Shown: positions 10,139 to 21,114, counted from the first letter of the stretch. The stretch: DNA of 64,000 nucleotides from Xanthobacter sp. NM-59 (GCF_021401125.1 NZ_JACBFQ010000001.1:496001-560000); one strand, 5' to 3'. The notes: generated by a model not told the origin, from the letters alone. Numbers and translations: made by a program.

Positions 10139-10375
10139 ATGAGTGACATCGCCGAGCGGGTGAAGAAGATTGTCGCTGAGCATCTGGGCGTCGAACCTGA
10201 GAAGGTGACCGATGGCGCTTCCTTCATCGACGATCTCGGCGCCGACAGCCTCGACACCGTCGAGCTCGTGATGGCCTTCGAAGAGGCCTTCAACTGCGAG
10301 ATCCCCGATGATGCCGCCGAGACCATTCTGACGGTCGGCGACGCCATCAAGTTCCTGGAGAAGAACGCGGCGTGA
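10139..10375 (+). CDS. acpP: Acyl carrier protein
   Basis: 78 residues, acidic, the carrier of growing acyl chains. The phosphopantetheine attachment site is Ser37 in [25 protein letters not shown] lies ahead of the ATG. Separated from fabG by 287 bp, which holds no gene and probably contains the acpP promoter, and from fabF by 174 bp. Confidence 0.97.
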   Translation: MSDIAERVKKIVAEHLGVEPEKVTDGASFIDDLGADSLDTVELVMAFEEAFNCEIPDDAAETILTVGDAIKFLEKNAA

Positions 10376-10549
10376 GCCGCGCCTGACGTTCAGGTTCCGG
10401 TCGCGCGGCGCCCTGCGCCCGCGGCCGTTGTTGTAATCGGCCCGCCGCCGTCCTAACGGCGCCGGGCCAGAAGGCCGGACGGGCGCAGACGGTGTGGCCG
10501 CCGGCCCTGAAGCTTGCACGCTTTTCGAGCGTCTGTCGGAGTTTTCCCC

Positions 10550-11812
10550 ATGAGACGTGTCGTCGTCACCGGTCTCGGCATGGTGACGCCCCTCGGCTGC
10601 GGCGTGGAACCCACGTGGCGCCGCCTCCTCGCCGGCGAAAGCGGCGTGAAGGCCGTGACGCACTTCGATGTGTCCGATCTCGCGTGCAAGATCGCGGCGA
10701 GCATTCCGCGTGGCGACGGTTCCGACGGCACCTACAATCCCGACCAGTGGATGGAGCAGAAGGAGCAGCGCAAGGTCGACGAGTTCATCGTCTTTGCCAT
10801 GGCCGCTGCCTCTCAGGCCCTCGATGATGCCGGCTGGCATCCGTCCTCCTATGAGGATCAGATCAGCACCGGTGTGCTGATCGGCTCCGGCATCGGCGGC
10901 ATCGAGGGTATCGCGGAAGCCTCCATCACCCTGAAGGAGCGTGGCCCGCGCCGGATCTCGCCTTTCTTCATCCCCGGCCGACTCATCAATCTCGCCGGTG
11001 GCTACGTGTCCATCGCCCACGGCCTGAAGGGGCCGAACCATGCCGTGGTGACCGCCTGTTCGACGGGCGCCCATGCCATCGGCGACGCTGGCCGACTCAT
11101 CGCCCTGGGTGATGCGGACGTGATGGTGGCCGGTGGTACCGAATCGCCCATCAACCGGCTGGCGCTCGCGGGCTTCGCGGCCTGCAAGGCGCTGTGCACG
11201 GCCTTCAATGACGACCCCACCCACGCCTCGCGCCCCTATGATCGGGATCGCGACGGCTTTGTGATGGGTGAGGGCGCCGGCGTGGTGGTTCTGGAAGAGC
11301 TGGAGCACGCCAAGGCGCGCGGCGCGAAGATCTACGCCGAGCTGGTGGGCTATGGGCTTTCCGGCGACGCCTATCACATCACTGCCCCGTCCATGGACGG
11401 AGACGGCGCCTATCGCTGCATGTCCGCCGCTTTGAAGCGCGCGGGCCTGTCCGCCGACGAGATCGACTATATCAATGCGCATGGTACCTCCACCATGGCG
11501 GATGAGATCGAGCTGAAGGCCGTGGAACGGGTGCTGGGCAATGCGGCGGGCAAGACCGCCATGTCGTCCACGAAGTCGTCCATTGGCCATCTGCTCGGTG
11601 CGGCGGGTGCTGTCGAGGCGATTTTCTCGGTGCTCGCGATTCGCGATCAAACCGCGCCGGCGACGCTCAATCTCGAAAATCCGTCGGTGGAAACTCCGAT
11701 CGATCTCGTGCCACTGAAGCCCCAGGCGCGCAAGATCGACACGGTGCTGTCGAATTCCTTTGGTTTCGGTGGCACCAACGCGTCGTTGATCTTCCGGCGC
11801 TACGCGGCCTGA
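10550..11812 (+). CDS. fabF: 3-oxoacyl-ACP synthase II
   Basis: Elongating condensing enzyme of fatty-acid synthesis, 420 residues. Nucleophile Cys170 in AVVTACSTGAHAIGDA, and the two catalytic His in INAHGTSTMADE and SSIGHLLGAAG. The C-terminal NSFGFGGTNASLIFRR is standard. ATG at 10550 gives the family start MRRVVVTGLGMVTPLG. About 85 bp separates it from mltG on the same strand, an arrangement common in this order. Confidence 0.96.
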   Translation: MRRVVVTGLGMVTPLGCGVEPTWRRLLAGESGVKAVTHFDVSDLACKIAASIPRGDGSDGTYNPDQWMEQKEQRKVDEFIVFAMAAASQALDDAGWHPSSYEDQISTGVLIGSGIGGIEGIAEASITLKERGPRRISPFFIPGRLINLAGGYVSIAHGLKGPNHAVVTACSTGAHAIGDAGRLIALGDADVMVAGGTESPINRLALAGFAACKALCTAFNDDPTHASRPYDRDRDGFVMGEGAGVVVLEELEHAKARGAKIYAELVGYGLSGDAYHITAPSMDGDGAYRCMSAALKRAGLSADEIDYINAHGTSTMADEIELKAVERVLGNAAGKTAMSSTKSSIGHLLGAAGAVEAIFSVLAIRDQTAPATLNLENPSVETPIDLVPLKPQARKIDTVLSNSFGFGGTNASLIFRRYAA

Positions 11813-11897
11813 GCCTGCCCGGCTTCGTCCGCGTCCACCGCAAGGTCGCGGCAGCGGGCGCGCCAGATCGCCCGTCGCCGCGCGTGGGAGGCCCATG

Positions 11898-13049
11898 ATG
11901 GACACGCCAGAAAACGAAACCGGCGATCGCGGTGTCGCTCCCGCCTTTCAAGCCAAGCGCCGGGACAAGAACAAGCCCCGGCGACGGCCCTCCCAGGCCG
12001 CGCGCCACCCGGCCGTGACCATCGGCAGCGGGATTTTCACATTCCTGCTTTTCGCGCTCCTCGGGGGCGGGCTGGCCCTATGGTATGGCGAGCACGCCTA
12101 CAATGGCGAAGGACCGCTCACGGCTGAGAAAACGGTGCTCATCCCCCGCGGATCCGGCGTGCGCGACATGGCGGAGATGCTGGAGCGGGAAGGCGTCATC
12201 GACAATTGGCTGGTGTTCGTCCTCGGCCAGAGGATGATGCGCCCGGATGCCAGCATGAAGGCCGGCGAATACCTCTTCAAGCCGGGCCAATCCATGGCCA
12301 GCGTGGTCGACGCCATCGCCAGCGGCAAGGTGCTGGTGCATCAGGTGACCATTCCGGAAGGGCTGACCAGCCAGCAGGTGGTGCAGCGCCTCATGGCGAA
12401 TGACATGCTCACCGGTACGCCGACGGTGCCGCTGGAGGGCACGCTGCTCCCGGAGACCTACCGGATCCACCGCGGCATGTCGCGCGAGGAATTGCTGAAG
12501 CAGATGGCGGATGCCCAGCAGAAGCTGGTCAAGACGCTGTGGGAGAAGCGCGCGCCCGATCTGCCGGTGAAGAGCCCGCAGGAAATGATCGTCCTCGCCT
12601 CTATCGTCGAGAAGGAGACGGGGGAGCCGGACGAGCGGCCCAAGGTCGCGGCCGTGTTCATCAATCGGCTCAACAAGAAGATGCGGCTGCAGTCGGACCC
12701 GACCATCATTTACGGGCTGGTGGGCGGCAAGGGTTCGCTGGGGCGGTCGATCACCCGTGCCGATATCGTGTCGCCGACGGCCTACAACACCTATGCAGTC
12801 GATGGCCTGCCTCCGGGGCCGATTGCGAATCCCGGGCGCGAGGCGCTCGCCGCAGTCGCGAATCCGGCCCAGACCAAGGACCTGTATTTCGTGGCGGACG
12901 GCACCGGCGGGCATGCGTTCGCCGAGACGCTGGCCGATCACAATAAGAATGTTGCCCGCTGGCGTGCCATCGAGGCGCAAGGTGGCGCGACGCCGGGCGG
13001 TGCGGCGCCCACAACGCCTGCCGCGGCGCCCAAGCCGGCTGCCAACTGA
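11898..13049 (+). CDS. mltG: Endolytic murein transglycosylase MltG
   Basis: Membrane-anchored YceG/MltG protein that cuts nascent glycan strands and limits their length. 383 residues. A basic cytoplasmic tail (RRDKNKPRRRPS) is followed by one TM helix (TIGSGIFTFLLFALLGGGLALWYG) and a periplasmic domain. The catalytic Glu region reads LASIVEKETGEPDERPKVAAVFINRLNKKMRLQSDPTIIYGL, fully conserved. The C-terminal about 30 residues are Ala/Pro-rich linker. Tandem ATGs at 11895 and 11898; GGGAGG spacing favours the second. Confidence 0.94.
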   Translation: MDTPENETGDRGVAPAFQAKRRDKNKPRRRPSQAARHPAVTIGSGIFTFLLFALLGGGLALWYGEHAYNGEGPLTAEKTVLIPRGSGVRDMAEMLEREGVIDNWLVFVLGQRMMRPDASMKAGEYLFKPGQSMASVVDAIASGKVLVHQVTIPEGLTSQQVVQRLMANDMLTGTPTVPLEGTLLPETYRIHRGMSREELLKQMADAQQKLVKTLWEKRAPDLPVKSPQEMIVLASIVEKETGEPDERPKVAAVFINRLNKKMRLQSDPTIIYGLVGGKGSLGRSITRADIVSPTAYNTYAVDGLPPGPIANPGREALAAVANPAQTKDLYFVADGTGGHAFAETLADHNKNVARWRAIEAQGGATPGGAAPTTPAAAPKPAAN

Positions 13050-13101
13050 ACGCCGTCCTAACCGAAGAAGGCGCGCGGCCACCCCGGCCGCGTGAGTATC
13101 C

Positions 13102-14028
13102 ATGAGCGAATCCTCCGCCGCTTCCGCGGCGCTTTCCGCAGCATCGCTGGCCAGCATGACTGCATTCGCCCGCGCGTCGGCGGCGACGGCGGGGTGGCGA
13201 TTCAGTTGGGAGTTGCGCTCGGTGAACGGCAAGGGGCTCGACCTGCGCCTGCGGTTGCCGCCCGGGAGCGAGGATCTGGAAGCCCCCGTCCGCGCGCGCA
13301 TGGGCGCAGCTCTCAAGCGTGGTTCCGTTTCCGCGACCCTTTCCGCGGTGAGGGAAGGCGAGGAGGTTGCGGTCCGTCTCAATGAGGCGGGGCTGGAGAG
13401 CTTGGCGCGCGCCGTTCAGCGCACCGCGGAAAAGCTCGGCGCGCCGACACCGGACCTTGGGGCCCTGCTGGCGGTGAAGGGCATCGTGGAGGTGGGTGAG
13501 TTCGAGGAGAGCGCCGAGGAGCGCCAGGCGCGCAATGAGGCCTGCCTCGCCGCGTTCGACGTCGCGCTGAGCGACCTGGCGCGCATGCGGGAGCGGGAGG
13601 GGCAGGCCCTGGAGGCGGTGCTGATGAGCCGCCTCGATTCGATCGCGGCGCTCATCGAGGCGGCCGAACGTCTGCCGGAGCGGTCGCTGGATGCCATTCG
13701 CAGCCGCTTGGCGGAGCAGGTGCGCGCGCTCGTCGAGGCTGGTCCGCAGCTGGATCCGGAGCGTCTGCATCAGGAAGCGGTGCTGCTGGCCACCAAGTCC
13801 GATGTGCGCGAGGAGCTGGATCGCCTGTCCGCCCATGTGGCTGCTGCGCGCGAACTGCTGGCAACGGGCGGCCCCGTGGGCCGGCGACTCGATTTTCTCG
13901 CGCAGGAGTTCAATCGCGAGGCCAACACCCTGTGCTCCAAGTCGAACGCAGTGGCGCTGACGCAGATCGGCCTTGACCTGAAGCTGCTGGTGGACCAGTT
14001 CCGCGAGCAGATCCAGAACCTGGAGTGA
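13102..14028 (+). CDS. YicC/YloC-family endoribonuclease
   Basis: 308 residues. YicC-type proteins are hexameric Mn-dependent endoribonucleases acting on mRNA. N-terminal domain: MTAFARASA..WRFSWELRSVNGKGLDLRLRLP. C-terminal domain: EAVLLATKSDVREELDRLSAHVAAARELL..GPVGRRLDFLAQEFNREANTLCSKSNA, the most conserved part of the family. An N-terminal Ser/Ala-rich run of about 15 residues is variable. Its stop overlaps the gmk start region, so the two are cotranscribed, as in many Proteobacteria. Confidence 0.92.
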   Translation: MSESSAASAALSAASLASMTAFARASAATAGWRFSWELRSVNGKGLDLRLRLPPGSEDLEAPVRARMGAALKRGSVSATLSAVREGEEVAVRLNEAGLESLARAVQRTAEKLGAPTPDLGALLAVKGIVEVGEFEESAEERQARNEACLAAFDVALSDLARMREREGQALEAVLMSRLDSIAALIEAAERLPERSLDAIRSRLAEQVRALVEAGPQLDPERLHQEAVLLATKSDVREELDRLSAHVAAARELLATGGPVGRRLDFLAQEFNREANTLCSKSNAVALTQIGLDLKLLVDQFREQIQNLE

Positions 14029-14726
14029 CCGTGGTGAGTTCGCCTGCCTCCATCTCCCCCCATTTCTCCCTGCCGGGCTGGAAGCCGGGCACCGGCACCG
14101 GGCTGGCGCGCCGTGGCCTGATGCTGGTGCTGTCCTCGCCCTCGGGGGCGGGCAAGACCACCTTGTCGCGGCGGCTGCTCGAGGTCGATTCGCGCATCAC
14201 CATGTCGGTGTCTGTCACCACGCGCCACCCGCGCCCCGGCGAGGTGCAGGGCAAGGACTATTTCTTCGTGGACGTCCCCACCTTCGAGCGGATGCGGGAC
14301 GAGGGGGAGCTGCTGGAACACGCCGTCGTGTTCAACAATCTCTATGGCACGCCGCGCCGCGCCGTGGAGGAGGCCCTTTCCGCCGGCCGGGACGTGCTGT
14401 TCGACATTGATTGGCAGGGCACGCAGCAATTGGGTGAAAGCGCCCAGCAGGACTTGGTGAAGGTATTCCTGCTGCCGCCCAGCGCGGCGGACCTGGAGCA
14501 GCGCCTGCGCACCCGCGCTCAGGACACGGACGAGGTGGTGCACCAGCGCATGGCCAAGGCCTCGGACGAAATCAGCCACTATGATGAGTATGACTACATC
14601 CTCATCAACCACGAGGTTGAGGATAGTCTGGCCAAGCTGCGGGCGATCCTGCAGGCCGAACGGCTCAAGCGTCGGCGGCTGACGGGGCTGGCAAGCTTCG
14701 TGAAGCAGCTGCGGGACGCGCTTTGA
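14025..14726 (+). CDS. gmk: Guanylate kinase
   Basis: Phosphorylates GMP to GDP. About 230 residues with the P-loop LSSPSGAGKTTLSRRLL, GMP-binding SVSVTTRHPRPGEVQGKDYFFV and lid RAQDTDEVVHQRM. All likely starts are GTG: 14025 (overlaps the yicC stop), 14031 and 14034. GGAG at 14020-14023 is best spaced for 14031, so the true start may be two codons in. N-terminal extension of about 25 residues before the kinase core. Confidence 0.95.
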   Translation: MTVVSSPASISPHFSLPGWKPGTGTGLARRGLMLVLSSPSGAGKTTLSRRLLEVDSRITMSVSVTTRHPRPGEVQGKDYFFVDVPTFERMRDEGELLEHAVVFNNLYGTPRRAVEEALSAGRDVLFDIDWQGTQQLGESAQQDLVKVFLLPPSAADLEQRLRTRAQDTDEVVHQRMAKASDEISHYDEYDYILINHEVEDSLAKLRAILQAERLKRRRLTGLASFVKQLRDAL

Positions 14727-14803
14727 GCAAGCAGCTCTGACCTTACGAGAGTTTAACCTCACGCGCCGCAAGTCCGCCGGAATGTTCGGTGAGTCTTGCG
14801 CGC

Positions 14804-15103
14804 ATGAAACAGCTCCTCAACGTCTTCGGCGGTTTCGCCGGTCTCGCCGTGGCGGCCCTCGCGGGGTTCGCCCTGTTCACCCTTGTGGGTGGCCTCATCA
14901 TCGTGGCCGGCGTGGTGGTCGCGGCGCTGTTGCTCGGCGGCGGGGTCTACGCCCTCATCACCGGCCGCCGGAGTTTCTCCGTGCGCCGCGGGACCTTCCA
15001 GGGCGTGCGCATTTTCGATCTGCGCACCGGCCGGCCGGTGGATACGCCGTTCGACAATGAAATGATCGACGTCACGCCGCCCAAGGGCGGCAAGGGGAAC
15101 TGA
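14804..15103 (+). CDS. Small hypothetical membrane protein
   Basis: 99 residues. Two closely spaced hydrophobic stretches (VFGGFAGLAVAALAGFALFTLVGGLIIVAGVVVAALLLGGGVYALITG) form one or two TM helices, followed by a short soluble tail (SFSVRRGTFQGVRIFDLRTGRPVDTPFDNEMIDVTPPKGGKGN). I do not recognise the family. An in-frame GTG at 14789 could add five residues. Same strand as gmk, 77 bp downstream. Confidence 0.6.
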   Translation: MKQLLNVFGGFAGLAVAALAGFALFTLVGGLIIVAGVVVAALLLGGGVYALITGRRSFSVRRGTFQGVRIFDLRTGRPVDTPFDNEMIDVTPPKGGKGN

Positions 15104-15182
15104 GAAAGCCGCCCCTGCCGTCGCCGGAAAAAGGCATTAGGCTCCACCCGACGAATCCTGGCCGGTTGGAGAGCGAGTGTCC

Positions 15183-15665
15183 ATGTCCGAGGCGATGCGC
15201 TATACGAACGTCTTTATTGTTTGCATGGTCCTCGCCGTGCTGACGGTGGTGATACACATGGCCGGGCTGTACAAGCTGCGTCATTGGATCCACCGTCTGC
15301 TGCAGACTCAGAGCTTTCAGCATCACGTCATGCGCGAAACGCTGGTGGTCAGCGCGCTCGTCGTCGGCCTGTGCATCATTCATCTGACTGAGGTCTTGGC
15401 CTGGGCGGGCGGCTACATGGCCATGGCCGCCTTTGGCGACTTCGCGGACGCCTTCTATTATTCGCTCACGACCTATACGACCGTGGGGGCGGATGGCCTG
15501 AACATCGGGCGCAATTTTCGCATCGTGGCCGGGTTCGAATCGCTGCTCGGCCCGATGATGCTGGCGTGGTCCACGGCATTCCTGGTGGAATATGTGTCGC
15601 AGGTCCTCACCTCGAACAATCGGCGCTTTCAGGACGTGCGCCAGACACCGGACCTGCATCAATAA
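15183..15665 (+). CDS. Two-TM ion channel-like protein with altered selectivity filter
   Basis: 160 residues. An N-terminal TM helix (NVFIVCMVLAVLTVVIHMAGLY), a second (TLVVSALVVGLCIIHLTEVLAWAGGY), a pore-helix and filter-like segment YYSLTTYTTVGADGLNI, then a last TM helix (SLLGPMMLAWSTAFLVEYV). The architecture is that of the Ion_trans_2 potassium-channel group, but the filter reads TVGADG where K+ channels have TVGYGD. Starts at the ATG at 15183; an upstream in-frame GTG adds two residues. Ends 12 bp before a strong terminator. Confidence 0.7.
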   Translation: MSEAMRYTNVFIVCMVLAVLTVVIHMAGLYKLRHWIHRLLQTQSFQHHVMRETLVVSALVVGLCIIHLTEVLAWAGGYMAMAAFGDFADAFYYSLTTYTTVGADGLNIGRNFRIVAGFESLLGPMMLAWSTAFLVEYVSQVLTSNNRRFQDVRQTPDLHQ

Positions 15666-15677
15666 GTATCGCGCGCA

Positions 15678-15720
15678 TGAAAAAAGGGCCGGCGGCTAGA
15701 TGCCGCCGGCCCTTTTTTCA
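15678..15720. terminator. Bidirectional Rho-independent terminator
   Basis: Perfect 19-bp stem TGAAAAAAGGGCCGGCGGC paired with its complement around the 5-base loop TAGAT. A-run on one side and T-run on the other make it work in both directions. It closes the fab-gmk-channel run and faces guaB. Confidence 0.93.
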
Positions 15721-15889
15721 TTTGAACCATCCCGCCATCTTCGGCCAACGGCCCAAGAAGCATTGCCCATGGGCCGTGAGCCAGGGGGCTTGCCATCCCG
15801 TCCGCCCGGAGACGAGCGATGCCTTTCGGCGCTCAGGCATTTCCGGCGCGCGCCCGGCTGGCCCCGGTCGAAGACCGAGGCCAATGGGT

Positions 15890-17500
<1,611 letters not shown>

Positions 17501-17648
17501 TCATTTCGAGTTGGCAGTGGCCGATACCATGGGTGCGCGACGAAAAGAAGACCCGTCACGCGGAGTTTTCGCGCAATCGAGCCATGCAGCAAGCGCATGA
17601 GATGGGCTGATGCCTTCCACAAGAACGCAATCGTGCGAGTCCGAGGCC

Positions 17649-18119
17649 TCAGCGGGTGATTTGGATCAGGGTGTTGCCGGGGCCGTAGCTTTCAATAAGC
17701 CCGTAGAGGGTGGCAGCATTGCCCGGGTGCAGGCGGATGCAGCCGTGGGAGGCGGGCGCGCCGAGCTGGTTCACGGCGTAGCTGCCATGGATCGCGTAGC
17801 CGCCCCGGAAGAACACCGCATAGGGCATGGGGGAATTGTAGTATTTGCGGGAAAAATAGCGGCGGTACAGGCGCTGCGGGCGATAGGTGCCGGTGGGGGT
17901 GACATAACCGCGCCGGGCCGTGGAAACCGGCCAGCTATAGCGCGGTACGCCATTCACCGAGACCACCATGCGTTGGCTGGAAAGATCCACCCGCGCCAGC
18001 ACGCCCGCCTGCGCCACGGAGCTGAAGCCGGCGCAGGACAGGATGAACACGGCGAGAGCGATGAGCCCTGCCGCAAGGCCGCGCCCGCGCGCCAATCGCC
18101 TCTTACCCCAGAAGCCCAT
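17649..18119 (-). CDS. L,D-transpeptidase (YkuD domain), exported
   Basis: 156 residues. N-terminal signal sequence GFWGKRRLARGRGLAAGLIALAVFILSCAGFSSVAQA, then a compact YkuD domain. The active-site motif is GSYAVNQLGAPASHGCIRLHPGNAATLY, with catalytic His and Cys. It forms 3-3 peptidoglycan crosslinks or attaches outer-membrane proteins, acting in the periplasm. GGAGGGG eight bases upstream fixes the ATG at 18119. The open frame continues upstream of this without meaning. The lone Cys in the leader is not in a clear lipobox. Confidence 0.9.
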   Translation of the reverse strand: MGFWGKRRLARGRGLAAGLIALAVFILSCAGFSSVAQAGVLARVDLSSQRMVVSVNGVPRYSWPVSTARRGYVTPTGTYRPQRLYRRYFSRKYYNSPMPYAVFFRGGYAIHGSYAVNQLGAPASHGCIRLHPGNAATLYGLIESYGPGNTLIQITR

Positions 18120-18306
18120 GTCATTCCCCTCCGTCACGCATACTGTCACGATACCGCCGCAACGCAAGCGCGAGTGGCGGGGCCGGTGCGTGAGCGCGTG
18201 GCGTGCTGCGGCCCGCCTGCTGGGGGCTTCCCTTTCGGCGGTCTTGCCGGGGTGCTGGGTGTCGTGCTCTTGAAGCGGCTCGCATGATGCCGGCGGAGGT
18301 CGTGCC

Positions 18307-18873
18307 ATGGTGATGATGCTGTTGGGTCTGGTCGTCTTCGTCGGAACCCATGTGGTGGCGAGCATGAGGGGGCTGCGCGCCCGGCTCATCGCATCCGTGG
18401 GGGAGGGGCCGTACAAGGGTTATTTCTCGTTGCTGGCTGCGGGCGGCGTGGCGCTGACCGCCTATGGATATGTGCTGTGGCGGGCGTCCGGTCCGGCGGT
18501 GATCTGGGATCCGCCGCTGGCGCTGCGGCACGTCACTCTGCTCCTGATGCTCCTGGCTTCCATCGTCGGCGTGTCGGCGTTCGTGCCCAGCCACATCCGT
18601 ACGGCGCTGAAGCATCCGCTTTTGGTCGCGGTGAAGACCTGGGCATTCGCGCATCTGCTGGCCAATGGCGATGCCGCTTCCATGGTGCTGTTCGGCGCGG
18701 TGCTCGCCTGGGCGGTGTATGATCGCATCGCGATGGCCCGCCGTGGCACGGAAATACCGCCCGCACCGGCGGGCTGGACGGGCGATGCCCTTGCGGTCGG
18801 GGGCGGGGTGGTGCTCTATGCGTTCCTCGCCTTCCTGTTCCATCCCTATGTGATCGGGGTGCCCGTCATGTGA
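18307..18873 (+). CDS. NnrU-family membrane protein
   Basis: 188 residues with about five TM helices. VFVGTHVVASMRGLRARLIASVGEGPYKGYFSLLAAGGVALTAYGY at the N-terminus and FVPSHIRTALKHPLLVAVKTWAFAHLLANGDAASMVLFGAVLAWAVYDRIAMARR in the middle are the family signature. NnrU is associated with denitrification loci in some bacteria and is related to membrane steroid/isoprenoid-type enzymes; no nitrogen-oxide genes are near here, so the role is open. GGAGG precedes the ATG. Divergent from the L,D-transpeptidase. Confidence 0.85.
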   Translation: MVMMLLGLVVFVGTHVVASMRGLRARLIASVGEGPYKGYFSLLAAGGVALTAYGYVLWRASGPAVIWDPPLALRHVTLLLMLLASIVGVSAFVPSHIRTALKHPLLVAVKTWAFAHLLANGDAASMVLFGAVLAWAVYDRIAMARRGTEIPPAPAGWTGDALAVGGGVVLYAFLAFLFHPYVIGVPVM

Positions 18874-18959
18874 CGCGGCCGGCAACGGGGGCCGGGGCGG
18901 CAGGGCCCGGGCGAGCTCAGGGCAAAGGTGCCCGCGCACAAAAGCTATAGAGGAACGTC

Positions 18960-19799
18960 ATGTCCAGCCAGGCAGAGAGCCGTCGCATCACAGCGCCGGA
19001 AATCCAGGCCCGCAAGGGAGGCGAGCCCATTGTTTCGCTGACCTCCTATCATGCCCACACCGCGCGTCTGCTGGACCGCCACGTGGATGTGATCCTGGTG
19101 GGCGACAGCCTGGGCATGGTGATGCACGGGTTGGAAACCACGGTGCCCGTCACCGTCGAGATGATGATTGTGCATGGCCGCGCCGTGGTGCGTGGCACCA
19201 AACGCGCGCTGATCGTGGTGGACCTGCCGTTCGGCAGCTACGAGGCCAGCCCCACCGAGGCCTTCCACACCGCCGCCCGGGTGCTGAAGGAAACCGGCGC
19301 CGGCGCCGTGAAGCTGGAAGGCGGGCGCCGCATGGCGGAGACGGTCCGCTTCCTGGTGGATCGCGGCGTGCCGGTGATGGGGCATGTGGGCCTCACCCCC
19401 CAGGCCATCAATACGCTTGGCTCGTTCAAGGCGCGCGGCCGCGATGACGCCGAGGCGTCCATCATCCTGGACGATGCCCGCGCCGTGGCGGAGGCTGGCG
19501 CCTTCTCGGTCGTGCTTGAGGCGATTTCCGAGCCGCTGGCCCGCCGCATCACCCAGGAAGTGGCCACGCCCACCATCGGCATCGGCGGCTCGTCCGCCTG
19601 CGATGGGCAGATTCTGGTACTAGAAGACATGCTGGGCCTGGGCGACCGGGTGCCCAAGTTCGTGAAGAAATACGCGAATATGGGGCCGGAGATCGAAAAG
19701 GCCGTGGCCGCCTATGCGGATGAGGTGCGCTCGCGCGCCTTCCCAGGCCCGGAGCACGTCTATGCGCCGCGCCTGGTGCAGAAGGCCAAGGCCTCCTGA
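18960..19799 (+). CDS. panB: 3-methyl-2-oxobutanoate hydroxymethyltransferase
   Basis: Makes ketopantoate from 2-oxoisovalerate with methylene-THF, the first step to pantothenate and CoA. 279 residues. [33 protein letters not shown] binds Mg and substrate; [14 protein letters not shown] and [22 protein letters not shown] follow. Typical family MTAYD is STSYH-like here (LTSYH). panC is not adjacent. AGAGGA before the ATG. A terminator follows. Confidence 0.94.
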   Translation: MSSQAESRRITAPEIQARKGGEPIVSLTSYHAHTARLLDRHVDVILVGDSLGMVMHGLETTVPVTVEMMIVHGRAVVRGTKRALIVVDLPFGSYEASPTEAFHTAARVLKETGAGAVKLEGGRRMAETVRFLVDRGVPVMGHVGLTPQAINTLGSFKARGRDDAEASIILDDARAVAEAGAFSVVLEAISEPLARRITQEVATPTIGIGGSSACDGQILVLEDMLGLGDRVPKFVKKYANMGPEIEKAVAAYADEVRSRAFPGPEHVYAPRLVQKAKAS

Positions 19800-19833
19800 A
19801 ACGCCGGCTGCTGGCCGGCGCGCTACCCATGAG

Positions 19834-19859
19834 GAGCCGGGCCCGTCCCGGCTCTTTCT
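19834..19859 (+). terminator. Rho-independent terminator after panB
   Basis: 8-bp stem GAGCCGGG / CCCGGCTC with a 5-base loop (19842-19846), followed by TTTCT. It lies 35 bp after the panB stop, between two convergent genes. Confidence 0.65.
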
Positions 19860-19877
19860 GTCTCCGCCGCCTCGCGC

Positions 19878-20435
19878 TCAGGCGAGCAGGCGGCGCTCCA
19901 GGCGCTTGAGCGTGCGGGTGAAAACATCCGGGTCGTGGAGCGCGCGGGCGAGGGTCAGGGCGCCCTGGATGGCGAGCACGCCGTCTTCCGCCCGCTCCGC
20001 CGCCTCGGCATCGGCAAGGCCGGCGCGGCGCAGCGCGCCCGTGAGTGCGTCGCGCCACGCGGCGAAATAACCCTGCACCTTGTCGCTGAAGCGGTCCCGG
20101 GTATCCGAGAGGGCGAACACGCCGACAAGGCACACCCGCCGACCGGAGCGGAAATAGGCGTCCACCTTCCCCAGCATGTCGCGGATGGCGGCCGGCGCGT
20201 CCTCGCCCTCGCGCAACGGGGCGAAAACGTGGGTCTCGAACCAGGAATCGATCTCGGCCAGCACGGCGGCGGCCATTTCCTCCTTCCCGCCCGGGAAGAA
20301 GTGATAGAGCGATCCCTTGCCGAGCCCGGTGCGGGCCGTGATGGCGGCCAGGCTCGCGCCCTCGAAGCCGTGCTCGCGGAAGACTTCCCCCAGCATCGGC
20401 AGCACGTCCGCCCGCTCCATCACGATCCGCGCCAT
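19878..20435 (-). CDS. TetR-family transcriptional regulator
   Basis: 185 residues. N-terminal HTH: FREHGFEGASLAAITARTGLGKGSLYHFFPGGKEEM, a clear TetR DNA-binding domain. The C-terminal helical ligand domain resembles the group with VCLVGVFALSD. Its ATG overlaps by one base the TGA of the DUF1348 gene, so they are one operon with the regulator second. Likely represses that operon through the TGTACC-type inverted repeats upstream. Confidence 0.88.
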   Translation of the reverse strand: MARIVMERADVLPMLGEVFREHGFEGASLAAITARTGLGKGSLYHFFPGGKEEMAAAVLAEIDSWFETHVFAPLREGEDAPAAIRDMLGKVDAYFRSGRRVCLVGVFALSDTRDRFSDKVQGYFAAWRDALTGALRRAGLADAEAAERAEDGVLAIQGALTLARALHDPDVFTRTLKRLERRLLA

Positions 20436-20902
20436 CACATCCCCAGTTCGGTGAGGCCCGGATGGTCCGCCGGGCGGGGTCCCGCCGGCCACAGGAACTT
20501 GCGCTCCTCGCTCCGGATCGGCACGTCGTTGATGGAGGCTTCGCGCCGTTGCATCAAGCCGTTCCCGTCGAATTCCCATTGCTCGTTGCCATAGGAGCGG
20601 AACCAGGCGCCCGCGCCGTCGTGCCACTCATATTGGAAGCGCACGGCAATGTGGTTGCCTGCGAAGGCCCACAATTCCTTGATGAGGCGGTAGTCCTGCT
20701 CGCGCGCCCACTTCGCCTCAAGAAAGCGGACGATGGCCTCGCGGCCGGAAAGGAAGTCGGAGCGGTTCCGCCAGCGGCTATCCGGCGTGTAGGCCAGCGA
20801 GACGCGCTGGGGATCGCGCGTGTTCCAGGCGTCTTCCGCCATGCGGACCTTCTGCGCGGCGGTGTCGGCGGTGAACGGGGGCAAGGGGGGACGAGATGTC
20901 AT
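20435..20902 (-). CDS. DUF1348, NTF2-like fold protein
   Basis: 155 residues of the nuclear-transport-factor-2-like superfamily, DUF1348 subgroup ([47 protein letters not shown]...[55 protein letters not shown]). Cytoplasmic, cone-shaped alpha+beta barrel; members often bind or hydrolyse small hydrophobic molecules but no reaction is assigned to this subgroup. First gene of a two-gene unit with tetR. Confidence 0.85.
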   Translation of the reverse strand: MTSRPPLPPFTADTAAQKVRMAEDAWNTRDPQRVSLAYTPDSRWRNRSDFLSGREAIVRFLEAKWAREQDYRLIKELWAFAGNHIAVRFQYEWHDGAGAWFRSYGNEQWEFDGNGLMQRREASINDVPIRSEERKFLWPAGPRPADHPGLTELGM

Positions 20903-20904
20903 GA

Positions 20905-20943
20905 TGTGTACCTAATGGTTTTTACTGTACCAATAGGTACACA
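20905..20943. promoter_or_regulatory. TetR operator region with three half-sites
   Basis: Outer inverted repeat TGTGTACCTA (20905-20914) and TAGGTACACA (20934-20943). Inside it, TGTACC-AATA-GGTACA (20926-20941) is a complete palindrome, so three TGTACC half-sites are present in 37 bp just before the DUF1348-tetR start. Two repressor dimers could sit side by side. Confidence 0.65.
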
Positions 20944-21114
20944 CAGCGAGCTGGACGTCAATGGCGGGGCCCCGGGGAGGGGGCGAATCGGCTATCGCTG
21001 GCTGATACGCGCGGCTCGCGGCCGTGAAGCCTTTCCCGCGACGCGGCTTGCGTTTAGGTTGAACCACCTGACCGTCATCGGAACGATGCGGCGAAGAACT
21101 CCGGCGAGGATCTT

